Positions 34,572-44,063 of a DNA stretch of 64,000 bases are shown one piece after another. The notes below the pieces were generated by a model, which saw nothing but the letters and a program-made list of their open reading frames with translations, was not told where the DNA came from and searched no databases. Every line of letters begins with the position of its first letter. Position 1 is the stretch's first letter. The DNA comes from Pseudomonas fluvialis (GTDB taxonomy: Bacteria > Pseudomonadota > Gammaproteobacteria > Pseudomonadales > Pseudomonadaceae), in the NCBI RefSeq assembly GCF_014207935.1, contig NZ_JACHLL010000001.1, positions 806,001 through 870,000 of the forward strand, read 5' to 3'. The position numbers and the translations under genes were made by a program.

Positions 34572-34713
34572 AGAACCTGTTCAAAGGCTCGCGAGCTAGA
34601 GCCAGGCAAGGCGGAATTGGGCGAAGAAGCGCAGTTTACGAGTGGTAAATGAGCATTCTGAGCCCAATTTCAACACAGCCTGGCCGACGCGCAGCAGACT
34701 TTGCACAGGTTCT
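34572..34713. mobile_element. 142-bp intergenic element with terminal inverted repeats, copy 2
   Basis: Terminal inverted repeats AGAACCTGTTCAAAGGCT and AGACTTTGCACAGGTTCT (16 of 18 match). The 37-bp core at 34627-34663 differs by one base from that of copy 1 and has the same orientation, but the ends differ. The right end reaches the stop codon of the convergent DUF3299 gene, so the element insertion may have set that protein's C-terminus. Confidence 0.65.
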
Positions 34714-35246
34714 CAGAGGTCGGTGTCTTCGACCAAACGCACCTTCGTGGCCTTCAGGGTATAGGCGGCATCGGCAAGATCATTGCTGACCGCCTTGATC
34801 TTCAGCGGCCCCTCGACCCACAGCGGCGCGTAGATATCGTCGAGGCTGATGCCCTTGGCGTAGCGCACCAGCACGATCTGGTTCGGCGGTGGCGGCGGCA
34901 CGTGGATGCAGGCGCCCGGGTAAGGCACCAGGAAAAACAGCGTGCTGCGGCCGTGGGCGTCATTTTCCAGCGGCACCGGGTAGCCGCCGAGGCGGATGCG
35001 CTGGCCATCGAGCTTGGCCACCGTCTTGTTGGAGTACATCACCGGCGGCAGGCTCTGCTCGCGCTGACGCAGGCCACCCTGACTGGAAAAACCGTCGGCG
35101 GTTTCCGGGCTGTCGTGGCTGATCTCCGGCATGGTTTCCAGCGCGCGCTGATCCTCGGGCGGCATCAGATCGAGCCAGTCGGTTTCCGCCAGCTCGGCCT
35201 GAGCCAGCAGCGGCAGCAGCAACAGGGACAGCAGCAGTCGGCGCAT
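34713..35246 (-). CDS. DUF3299 domain-containing exported protein
   Basis: A 177-aa protein with a Sec signal (LLLSLLLLPLLAQAE). The DUF3299 pattern is seen from about residue 80: QRIRLGGYPVPLEND, FFLVPYPGACIHVPPPPPNQIV and YAPLWVEGPLKI. The Cys in GACIH and the Pro-rich run are typical. Function unknown; probably periplasmic. It follows purK by 48 bp on the same strand and may be the last gene of a purEK operon. Its stop codon touches the 142-bp element. Confidence 0.85.
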   Translation of the reverse strand: MRRLLLSLLLLPLLAQAELAETDWLDLMPPEDQRALETMPEISHDSPETADGFSSQGGLRQREQSLPPVMYSNKTVAKLDGQRIRLGGYPVPLENDAHGRSTLFFLVPYPGACIHVPPPPPNQIVLVRYAKGISLDDIYAPLWVEGPLKIKAVSNDLADAAYTLKATKVRLVEDTDL

Positions 35247-35294
35247 GGGGCTTTTCCTTTGGCGGTGGAACCGGCGGCGAACCGCCGGTGCAGA

Positions 35295-36377
35295 TCAACC
35301 CTGAATCAGGGCCTCGACCTCGGCAATACGCGCCTTGAGCGTTGCCATGTCCTTGCAGCGCAGAGTGGCATGACCGACCTTTCGCCCGGCCTTGAAGGCC
35401 TTGCCGTAGTGGTGCAGGTGGCAGTCCGCAATCGCCGTCACCTTCTCCACCGCCGGCACTTCGCCGAGGAAGTTGAGCATGGCGCTTTCACCGACCTTGG
35501 CGGTCGAGCCCAGCGGCAGACCGGCGACGGCGCGCAGGTGGTTCTCGAACTGGCTGCACTCGGCGCCTTCGATGGTCCAGTGCCCGGAGTTGTGCACGCG
35601 CGGGGCGATCTCGTTGGCCTTCAGACCACCGTCGACCTCGAAGAACTCGAAGGCCAGCACGCCAACGTAGTCGAGCTGCTTGAGCACGCGGCCGACATAG
35701 TCCTCGGCAAGCGCCTGCAGCGGATGTTCGGTACTGGCGATGGACAGGGCCAGCACGCCGCTGTCGTGGCGGTTGTGTACCAGCGGGTAGAAGCGGGTCT
35801 CGCCGTCGCGGGCACGCACGGCCACCAGCGAGACTTCGCCGGTGAAGGGCACGAAGCCTTCGAGGATGCACGGCACGCTGCCCAGCTCGGCAAAGGCGCC
35901 GACCACATCTTCGGGCTTGCGCAGGACCTTCTGGCCCTTGCCGTCGTAACCCAGGGTACGGGTCTTCATCACGGCCGGCAGGCCGATGGCGGCCACAGCG
36001 GCGTCGAGATCGGCCTGCGACTGGATATCGGCAAAGTCCGGAGTCGGGATGCCGAGGTCCTTGAACATCGACTTCTCGAACCAGCGGTCACGGGCGATGC
36101 GCAGCGCCTCGGCGCTCGGATACACCGGTACGAACTGGGAGAGGAAAGCCACGGTCTCGGCCGGCACGCTTTCGAACTCGAAGGTCACCAGATCGACATC
36201 ATCGGCCAGGCGGCGCAGGTGCTCGTGGTCGTTGTAGTCACCGCGCAGGTGCTCGCCCAGCGCCTGGGAGCAGGCATCCGGCGCCGGATCGAGGAAGGCG
36301 AAACTCATGCCCAGCGGCGTACCCGCCAGGGCCAGCATGCGGCCCAGCTGGCCGCCACCGATGACACCGATCTTCAT
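35295..36377 (-). CDS. purK: N5-carboxyaminoimidazole ribonucleotide synthase PurK
   Basis: A 360-aa ATP-grasp enzyme. It has the N-terminal GGGQLGRMLA motif, the ATP-grasp region MKTRTLGYDGKGQKVL, and the late metal-binding block FFEVDGGLKANEIAPRVHNSGHW (seen as EVDGGLKANEIAPRVHNSG). Reaction: AIR, ATP and bicarbonate to N5-CAIR in de novo purine synthesis. It follows purE by 14 bp, so the two steps are coupled in one operon. Confidence 0.97.
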   Translation of the reverse strand: MKIGVIGGGQLGRMLALAGTPLGMSFAFLDPAPDACSQALGEHLRGDYNDHEHLRRLADDVDLVTFEFESVPAETVAFLSQFVPVYPSAEALRIARDRWFEKSMFKDLGIPTPDFADIQSQADLDAAVAAIGLPAVMKTRTLGYDGKGQKVLRKPEDVVGAFAELGSVPCILEGFVPFTGEVSLVAVRARDGETRFYPLVHNRHDSGVLALSIASTEHPLQALAEDYVGRVLKQLDYVGVLAFEFFEVDGGLKANEIAPRVHNSGHWTIEGAECSQFENHLRAVAGLPLGSTAKVGESAMLNFLGEVPAVEKVTAIADCHLHHYGKAFKAGRKVGHATLRCKDMATLKARIAEVEALIQG

Positions 36378-36391
36378 AGTTCAGGCCCCTG

Positions 36392-36880
36392 TCAGGAACG
36401 CGGATCCGGGTTTTCCAGCACCGTTTCGGTCTGCTCGGTGCGGAACTGCTTGAGCGCGGCATGGAACTGCGGGTGCTGGTGGCCGAGGATGCTGGCGGCC
36501 AGCAGAGCGGCGTTGATCGCGCCGGCCTTGCCGATGGCCAGGGTGGCGACCGGAATGCCGGCCGGCATCTGCACTATGGACAGCAGCGAATCGACACCCG
36601 AGAGCACGGCCGACTGCACCGGCACGCCGAGCACCGGCAGATGGGTCTTGGCCGCGCACATGCCCGGCAGGTGGGCGGCACCGCCGGCACCGGCGATGAT
36701 CACCTGGATGCCACGGTCTTCGGCCTCTTCGGCATACTGGAACAGCAGGTCCGGGGTGCGGTGGGCGGAAACCACCTTCACTTCATTGGGGATGCCCAGC
36801 TTGTCCAGCATCTCGACGGTGTGACAGAGGGTGCTCCAGTCGGATTTGGAACCCATGATCACGCCTACCAGTGCGCTCAT
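36392..36880 (-). CDS. purE: N5-CAIR mutase PurE
   Basis: A 162-aa enzyme converting N5-CAIR to CAIR. The motifs [19 protein letters not shown] (catalytic His region) and [12 protein letters not shown] are the PurE hallmarks. The ATG giving [10 protein letters not shown] is preceded by GAGGCAA. The frame is open upstream through a leader hairpin, but that part is more likely untranslated or a separate leader. It heads the purEK operon. Confidence 0.97.
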   Translation of the reverse strand: MSALVGVIMGSKSDWSTLCHTVEMLDKLGIPNEVKVVSAHRTPDLLFQYAEEAEDRGIQVIIAGAGGAAHLPGMCAAKTHLPVLGVPVQSAVLSGVDSLLSIVQMPAGIPVATLAIGKAGAINAALLAASILGHQHPQFHAALKQFRTEQTETVLENPDPRS

Positions 36881-36914
36881 CGTCTTGCCTCTTGCTCGGG
36901 CGCCGGAGTGGCGC

Positions 36915-37004
36915 GACAAAAACCAACAAGCCACGCAGAGGGCGTGGCTTGTCATGTTCGGTTCCGGCACAGCGGGCGGGCTGGCCTGGAGGCGGCGCAG
37001 TATA
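36915..37004 (-). promoter_or_regulatory. purE leader with promoter -10 and attenuator-like hairpin
   Basis: On the minus strand a -10-like TATACT (36999-37004) is followed about 50 bp later by an 11-bp stem ACAAGCCACGC / GCGTGGCTTGT (36926-36952) and then TTGGTTTTTG, the shape of an intrinsic terminator. The purE ATG is 35 bp beyond the T tract. An ATG overlaps the stem and is in frame with purE. No good -35 was found. Attenuation of purEK is inferred, not shown. Confidence 0.5.
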
Positions 37005-37063
37005 CCGGAAAGGCACCAATGTCGCCCCCCCGGGATGACCGTTCGTCCTGAGGCCCGACCGCC

Positions 37064-38188
37064 TCAGGATTCGCTGCCGGCCGCCGCCACCTGCAGACTA
37101 TGGCGCAGCTCGCCGAGGTTATCCTCCTCATCGTCGGCCAGGCGCGCAATCAGGTCTTCCAGCTGGGTGAACAGGCTGGCCATCACTGTCACCAGCCGCG
37201 GATCGAACTGCTTGCCGGACTGTTCGAGGATGTAGGCCTGGGTTGCCTCGGCATTCCACGCATTCTTGTAGGGGCGCGGCGAGCGCAGCGCGTCGTAGAC
37301 ATCGCTGAGCGCGACAATCCTCGCCGCCAGAGGAATATCCTCGCCCTTGAGGCCCTGCGGGTAGCCGGAGCCATCCCAGCGTTCATGGTGATTCAGGGCA
37401 ATCTCGGCGGCCAGATCGGTCAATGGCGAGCGCTGCTCGTCGAAGAGAATCTCGTAACCGATGCGCGCATGGTGGTTCATGATCTCGCGCTCGGCGGGAG
37501 TAAAGGGACCGGGCTTGCCGAGGATGGCATCGGGGATGCCGATCTTGCCGACATCGTGCATGGGCGCGGCCAGGCGGATGCGCTCGACGAACTCCGGCTC
37601 CAGGCCCAGGGCACCGGCTATCAGCGCAGCCGACTCGCCCATGCGCAGGATGTGATTGCCGGTTTCGTTGTCCTTGTAGCAGGCCGCCCGGCCCAGGCTG
37701 CGAATCACCGCCTGGAAGCTTTCGCGCAACTGCGCGGTACGCCGAGTCACCCGCGCCTCCAGCTGGTCGCGTTCATGCTGCAGGGTCTGGCTGGCCAGGC
37801 TCAACTGCAGGTTGTTGCGCACCCGCAGGAGCAGTTCGGGCAGGTCCAGCGGCTTGCAGATGTAGTCGTTGGCGCCCAGCTCCAAGCCACGGCGACGATC
37901 CTCCACGCCACTCAGGGCGGTGACGATGATCACCGGCGCGGCGTTGCGGTCACGCCCGGCCAGTTGCTGGAGGATGTCGAAACCATTGGGCGCCGGCATG
38001 TCCAGATCGAGCAGGAGCAGGTCCCAGTGATTGCGCTGCAGCCACTCCAGGCCTTCGCCCGAGTTGCTGAACGCATGCACCTCCCGCAGACCGAAGGCCT
38101 TGAGGCTGGACTCCAGCAGGCGCAGGTTGGGCGCCATGTCGTCTATCACCACCACCGTGGCAAACCGCAGAGCATCAGACAGCATCAT
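37064..38188 (-). CDS. RpfG-like response regulator with HD-GYP domain
   Basis: A 374-aa protein with an N-terminal receiver domain (acceptor Asp61 in LLLLDLDMP, Lys in ICKPLDLPEL), a short helical linker (QHERDQLEARVTRRT) and an HD-GYP domain with HDVGKIG and NHHERWDGSGYPQGL. All catalytic residues are present, so it is expected to degrade c-di-GMP when activated. Its start overlaps the end of the hybrid kinase gene by 14 bp, which makes that kinase the likely partner. It is divergent from nothing and convergent with nothing close; purE lies 183 bp downstream. Confidence 0.93.
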   Translation of the reverse strand: MMLSDALRFATVVVIDDMAPNLRLLESSLKAFGLREVHAFSNSGEGLEWLQRNHWDLLLLDLDMPAPNGFDILQQLAGRDRNAAPVIIVTALSGVEDRRRGLELGANDYICKPLDLPELLLRVRNNLQLSLASQTLQHERDQLEARVTRRTAQLRESFQAVIRSLGRAACYKDNETGNHILRMGESAALIAGALGLEPEFVERIRLAAPMHDVGKIGIPDAILGKPGPFTPAEREIMNHHARIGYEILFDEQRSPLTDLAAEIALNHHERWDGSGYPQGLKGEDIPLAARIVALSDVYDALRSPRPYKNAWNAEATQAYILEQSGKQFDPRLVTVMASLFTQLEDLIARLADDEEDNLGELRHSLQVAAAGSES

Positions 38189-41057
38189 TATTCACCTCGT
38201 GCAGCAGGGCACTGACCAGCCCGCGCAGTTCATCCAGGTCCAGCGGTTTGGCCAGAAAGCCCTGGCAATCCAGACTGAGCAATTTCGCCGTATCGGCGGC
38301 GGCACTGAGCACCACCACCGGCAGATCATGGGTCTGTGGCGCCGCCCGCAACTGGCTGAGCACCTGCTCGCCGTTCAGGCCCGGCAGGTGATAGTCGAGC
38401 AGCAGCAGGGCCGGCGGCGAGGCCAGCAGGCGCTCGACGGCCACCCGCCCATCGCTGACCACTTCGATATCGGCCAGATCCTCGAGGGCCTTGCGCACCA
38501 CGAACTGGCTGGCCGGGTTGTCCTCGACATAGAACACCCGCGGCCGTGCGCCCGCTGCCACAGCGGGGGCCAGAGCCGCCACAGCCCCGGCCAGTGGCAG
38601 TTCGATCCAGAAGCTGCTGCCAATGCCGGGCTCGCTGTGCAGGCCCATGCGCCCATTCATCAAGGTGGCGAACTGCTGACACAGCGCCAACCCCAGACCG
38701 GTGCCCTGAATCGCCGTGTTCTGCCGGCCAACCCGCTCGAACGGCTCGAAGACCTGATCCTGCAGTTCCAGGCTGATGCCCAGGCCGGTGTCCTCGACCA
38801 GCAGCCGCACATGCCCGGCCGCCACCTGGTAGCTCAGGGTGATCTGCCCCGCCGGCTGGTTGTACTTGATGGCATTGGACAGCAGGTTGAGCATCACCTG
38901 ACGCAGGCGGCGCGGATCGGCGATAACCTGCAGGGCGGTATCGGGCAGGTCCAGATTGAGGGTCAGACCCTGCTTGTCCACCTCGACCCGGACCAGCTCG
39001 GCGCACTCGTTGAGCAGGTTGTGCACCGTCACCGGCCCCAGCTCCACCCTGGCCTTGTCGGCCTGGACGCTGGACCACTCGAGAATATCGCCAACCAGCT
39101 GGTTGAGGTGTTCGCTGGCGGTGAGAATCTCGTCCAGGTAATCCGGACCTTCCTCGCCAACGACCGGCCGCTCCATGCGCATCAGCTGGGCAAAGCCCTG
39201 GATGGCATTGAGCGGCGTGCGCAGCTCATGACTGATGCTGGAGATGAAGCGCGACTTGGCCCGACTGGCCGCCTGCGCCTCGACAATGGCCTGGCGCAGG
39301 TCCTCTTCAACCTTCTTCAGCTTGTCGATATCGACATGGGTACCGGCCAGCAGCACGGCCAGGCCAGACTGCGGATCACGCTCCATGACCCGGCCACGGC
39401 TAAGCAGCCAGTGGTAATGGCCCTCGGCATCGGCAAAGCGAAACTCGCTGGAGTACTGCTGATCGCGGCCATCCTGGGCGCGGCGCTGGGCCAGCTGAAC
39501 CCGTTCACGGTCATCGGGGTGCACGCGCCGGTAGAAGTCCTCGAAGCTGATCTGCTCACCCGGCAGCCCGAAGCGCGTCGTAAAACGGCCGCGCAGGCTC
39601 AGTTGGCCAGAGCGGAAGTCACCTTCCCACAGGCTCTCGGTAACGCTTTCGAGGATCATCTCCAGACGGCTCTGGATCGCATTGCGCTGCACCTCGCTGC
39701 GCTCCAGCTGCCCGCCCACTTCGAGAGCATGGCCGGCCATGTCATCCAGTTCGCGGATCTGCGCCTGCACCCGCTGCGGACGCCAGTTGCCCTGGCCGAT
39801 CTCGGCCATCATGGTGGAAATCCCGGTGATCGGCCCGCGCAACTGGCGACTGAGCTGCAGCGCGCGCACCCACATGAAGCTGAAGAACAGCACATAGAAC
39901 AGCACCAGGCCGGCAATCAGCAGGTAGCCGATCTGCTTGTAGCGCCCGGCCAGCAGGTTGGTCTGGGCGAACACATCGGCCTCGGCCACCACGGTCAGCA
40001 GGTGCCAGTCGGTCTGGGCAATGGTCGACCAGGCCACCAAGTGCGGCTTGCCGCCGAGCACCACGCGTTCGATACCGCTGGCCTTGCTCGCCACGGCCCT
40101 GGCCAGGCTGATGGTCTCGGCACGCTTGGCCAGATTGAAGTCCTCGGGCTTGAACAGCTCGCGGCGGATGGCTTCGTCATAGGAGTGCTCGGTCAGCTCG
40201 CGCAGGCCGAAGTCGTCCTCGCCGACTTTGGGCAGGGCCATGATGTTGAGATCCTTGCTCACCAGCATCGCGTAGCCGTTCCACGGCACGGAAAGCTGGC
40301 CGATCTCCTTGAGAATGCCGCCGACGGTGATGTCGATGCCCACCACGCCTTCGAGGAACGTCTCGCGATAGACCGGCGCAATGGCCGACATCATCCAGCC
40401 CTGTCCGGCCGGATCGAGGTAGACGTCGGTCCACACCACCTCGCGCGAGGGGTTGTGCTCGGCATCGGCCAGGTAATAGAAGTTGTAGTCGGGGATGTCC
40501 ATATCGTGCGGGTACTGGTCCGGGGTGAGGAACCAGGGGTAGATATGGTTGAGGCTGTCCCAGCTGTTGAAGTACAGCGCCGCCACCAGCGGATGTTGAT
40601 CCTTGATCTCCTTCATCAGCGGTTCCAGCGGCGCCAGACGGGCAATCTTGCCCAGGTCCTGTTTCTCCGGCGGCGTGACATTGGCGTAGAACACCGCCGC
40701 GCCGCCCTCATCGCGCGGGGTGTAGCGCACTCCATCGGCGCTCAGGGCGAGGTTGCCGGGCACCTCCGTGGCCGGCTTGGCCAGCGCCTGCACGGTCAGG
40801 TTGCGGTACAGGTTGGTCAGAGCGTCGACCTTGGCCAGTTGCTCGTCGACGATGCGCGACTCCAGCGCTGCCGAAGCCTGCAAGTCAGCCAGGGCGGTTT
40901 CGCGCAGGTGTTCGATCTGGGCATCGCGGATCGAGCTGTTGGTCAGCAAATAGACGGCAATCAGTACCGTCTCCACCAGCAGCAAGGGGATCAGGGCGCT
41001 CTGCGCGAAGACTCGCCAGATCCACTGGCGAAGGCTGATGAGGGATTGCTTGGGCAC
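38175..41057 (-). CDS. hybrid sensor histidine kinase (dCache-PAS-HisKA-HATPase-REC)
   Basis: A 960-aa inner-membrane kinase. Order: helix (about 15-40), a periplasmic dCache-like domain with WFLTPDQYPHDMDIPDY and GVVGIDITVGGILKEI, a second helix (about 375-395), HAMP-like region, PAS domain, HisKA with His610 in SSISHELRTPLNAI, HATPase_c, and a C-terminal receiver with Asp888 (LLLLDYHLPGLNG). The GTG start is chosen because AGGAG lies 6 nt before it; an ATG eight codons upstream lacks such a site. It is translationally coupled to the HD-GYP regulator gene. The ligand is unknown; dCache domains often bind small metabolites. Confidence 0.93.
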   Translation of the reverse strand: MPKQSLISLRQWIWRVFAQSALIPLLLVETVLIAVYLLTNSSIRDAQIEHLRETALADLQASAALESRIVDEQLAKVDALTNLYRNLTVQALAKPATEVPGNLALSADGVRYTPRDEGGAAVFYANVTPPEKQDLGKIARLAPLEPLMKEIKDQHPLVAALYFNSWDSLNHIYPWFLTPDQYPHDMDIPDYNFYYLADAEHNPSREVVWTDVYLDPAGQGWMMSAIAPVYRETFLEGVVGIDITVGGILKEIGQLSVPWNGYAMLVSKDLNIMALPKVGEDDFGLRELTEHSYDEAIRRELFKPEDFNLAKRAETISLARAVASKASGIERVVLGGKPHLVAWSTIAQTDWHLLTVVAEADVFAQTNLLAGRYKQIGYLLIAGLVLFYVLFFSFMWVRALQLSRQLRGPITGISTMMAEIGQGNWRPQRVQAQIRELDDMAGHALEVGGQLERSEVQRNAIQSRLEMILESVTESLWEGDFRSGQLSLRGRFTTRFGLPGEQISFEDFYRRVHPDDRERVQLAQRRAQDGRDQQYSSEFRFADAEGHYHWLLSRGRVMERDPQSGLAVLLAGTHVDIDKLKKVEEDLRQAIVEAQAASRAKSRFISSISHELRTPLNAIQGFAQLMRMERPVVGEEGPDYLDEILTASEHLNQLVGDILEWSSVQADKARVELGPVTVHNLLNECAELVRVEVDKQGLTLNLDLPDTALQVIADPRRLRQVMLNLLSNAIKYNQPAGQITLSYQVAAGHVRLLVEDTGLGISLELQDQVFEPFERVGRQNTAIQGTGLGLALCQQFATLMNGRMGLHSEPGIGSSFWIELPLAGAVAALAPAVAAGARPRVFYVEDNPASQFVVRKALEDLADIEVVSDGRVAVERLLASPPALLLLDYHLPGLNGEQVLSQLRAAPQTHDLPVVVLSAAADTAKLLSLDCQGFLAKPLDLDELRGLVSALLHEVNNDAV

Positions 41058-41156
41058 GACGACTCCTGAACCCTGGACCACGGTGACGGAAAAATGATGT
41101 CAAAATAATATCACTGACCGGCACGTCAGGTAATAAGCACTCTCAACCAGCGTAGA

Positions 41157-42068
41157 CTAAAGCGCCGGCGCCCCCAGGCCCGCTTCCAGCTTGCGCCAGA
41201 GCAGGCGCACCGACGCCTTGCGCACCAGCGCGCAGCGATACAGGCGAATCTCCAGCGGCAGCTGCCAGCGCTCGTCACCACAGACCACCAGCTCGCCACG
41301 GGCCAGCTCGGCGGTCACCGACAGGCGCGGCACCCAGGCCACGCCCAGGCCCTGCAGGGCCATGCTTTTCAGGCTGTCGGCCATGGCCGTTTCATACACG
41401 GTGGTCGAGCGTAGCCCGCGCTGGCGCAGCAGGCTATTAACCGAACGTCCAAGAAACGCCCCGGCGCTGTAGGCCAGCAGCGGCACGCTCTGCCCACTGT
41501 CGAGGTCGAACAGCGGCGCCCCCTCGTCCGTCACCGCGCACACCGGCAGCATTGAGGTCACGCCCAGGTGCAGCGACGGAAAGATCTCCGCCGTCAGTTG
41601 CAGCGCCGCATCCGGATCGTAGTAGGCGAGAATCAAGTCGCAGCTGCCTTCGCGCAGCGAGTGCACCGCCTCGCCGACGTTGGTCGCCACCAGCCGGGTA
41701 TTGAGCGGCAGGCCCTCGCGGCGCAGGCGGGCAATCCATTCGGGAAAGAAACCCAGGGTCAGCGAATGCGCGGCGGCAATCTGCAGCACCTCGCCCTGCT
41801 GGCCTTCGAGGTTGTGCAGGTGACGCACCACCTCGCCCAGTTGCTCGCTGAGGTTGCGCGCGGTGACCAGGAATAGCTGCCCGGCCTCGGTCAGTTCCAC
41901 AGGCGTGTGACTGCGGTCGACCAGGGTCAGGCCGAGGACCGATTCCAGGCTGCGGATGCGCCGGCTGAAGGCCGGCTGGGTGACGTGCCGCTTCTGCGCC
42001 GCCTGGGAAAAGCTGCGGGTGGCGGCCAGGGTGACGAAGTCCTCCAGCCATTTGGTTTCCAGGTTCAT
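41157..42068 (-). CDS. LysR-family regulator, HypT/YjiE-like
   Basis: A 303-aa regulator with an N-terminal winged HTH (FSQAAQKRHVTQPAFSRRIR) and a LysR effector domain. The phrase ETKWLEDFVTL, the IAAAHSLTLG strand and the EAVHSLREGSCD segment are close to what I recall of E. coli YjiE (HypT), a hypochlorite-responsive regulator. The ATG has AAAGGAGG directly upstream. It is divergent from aspA across a 304-bp spacer, so it may regulate aspA or itself. Whether it responds to HOCl here is unknown. Confidence 0.9.
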   Translation of the reverse strand: MNLETKWLEDFVTLAATRSFSQAAQKRHVTQPAFSRRIRSLESVLGLTLVDRSHTPVELTEAGQLFLVTARNLSEQLGEVVRHLHNLEGQQGEVLQIAAAHSLTLGFFPEWIARLRREGLPLNTRLVATNVGEAVHSLREGSCDLILAYYDPDAALQLTAEIFPSLHLGVTSMLPVCAVTDEGAPLFDLDSGQSVPLLAYSAGAFLGRSVNSLLRQRGLRSTTVYETAMADSLKSMALQGLGVAWVPRLSVTAELARGELVVCGDERWQLPLEIRLYRCALVRKASVRLLWRKLEAGLGAPAL

Positions 42069-42093
42069 CAATCCTCCTTTGCCCTTACCCCAA

Positions 42094-42190
42094 CCCTCTC
42101 GCAGGGAGAGGGGGTTATCCATGCAGCCATGCCTACACCCGAGCGCCCACACAATGCCACTCCCTCGGCCCTTGGAGAGAGGGCTGGGGT
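42094..42190. repeat. CCCTCTC palindromes in the LysR-aspA spacer
   Basis: Two imperfect palindromes of the CCCTCTCC family in inverse orientation, one around CCCTCTCGCAGGGAGAGGG and one around CCCTTGGAGAGAGGG. They resemble the repeats in the pstB-phoU spacer. Confidence 0.5.
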
Positions 42191-42260
42191 GAGGGGCCAG
42201 GCATCCATATATCGTTCAGAATTATGCACGCGCGACATGAATACCGAGTCACGGCGACAT

Positions 42261-42277
42261 TATGCCGATCATGCATA
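42261..42277. promoter_or_regulatory. candidate LysR operator upstream of aspA
   Basis: An inverted repeat TATGC-N7-GCATA that includes a T-N11-A core, lying in the divergent LysR-aspA spacer, 96 bp before the aspA ATG. Placement and shape fit a LysR-type site. Confidence 0.4.
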
Positions 42278-42372
42278 CCCCAGCAAGCAACGGCATTGGC
42301 CTTATCCCGACTCAAGCCCCTACTCTACGGCACATCGCGGCTACAGCCGTATTCCACAGAGTTAACCTCATC

Positions 42373-43797
<1,425 letters not shown>

Positions 43798-43800
43798 GCC

Positions 43801-43938
43801 ATGAGCAGCACGCCGCGCCCGCCGGTCAAAGCCCTGCCGCCACTGCGGCGGGCCTGGCCGGCCCCGGTCAGAACCCGTTACGACGGCCCGTGCGAGCCCC
43901 TGCCCCGCAGCGGCCAGACACCGGTCAAACCCGCCTGA
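43801..43938 (+). CDS. possible 45-aa Pro/Arg-rich small protein after aspA
   Basis: A short frame starting 3 bp after the aspA stop (TAAGCCATGAGC) and ending 50 bp before the aspA terminator. The product is basic and proline-rich (RPPVKALPPLRRAWPAPV). There is no Shine-Dalgarno sequence other than by coupling. It is too short for family recognition; conservation alone could show whether it is real. Confidence 0.35.
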   Translation: MSSTPRPPVKALPPLRRAWPAPVRTRYDGPCEPLPRSGQTPVKPA

Positions 43939-43987
43939 GGCGGGCTCACAGACTCACCAGCCTGAGGGGTCTCCACCCTCATCTTCA

Positions 43988-44019
43988 CGGGATGCGCCCC
44001 AACGCATCCCGTTTTTTTT
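43988..44019 (+). terminator. intrinsic terminator after aspA
   Basis: A 9-bp perfect stem CGGGATGCG / CGCATCCCG with a 6-nt loop and eight T residues. Confidence 0.93.
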
Positions 44020-44063
44020 GCGCCCGCGTAACCCGGATGCCTGCATCCCGGATCAGATCCTGG

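Noticed and set aside
34701..36824. 707-codon frame opposite purK and DUF3299
   Set aside because: Overlaps purK and purE, which are certain.
38031..41069. 1012-codon frame opposite the hybrid kinase gene
   Set aside because: Same antisense artefact; kinase domains are unmistakable on the minus strand.
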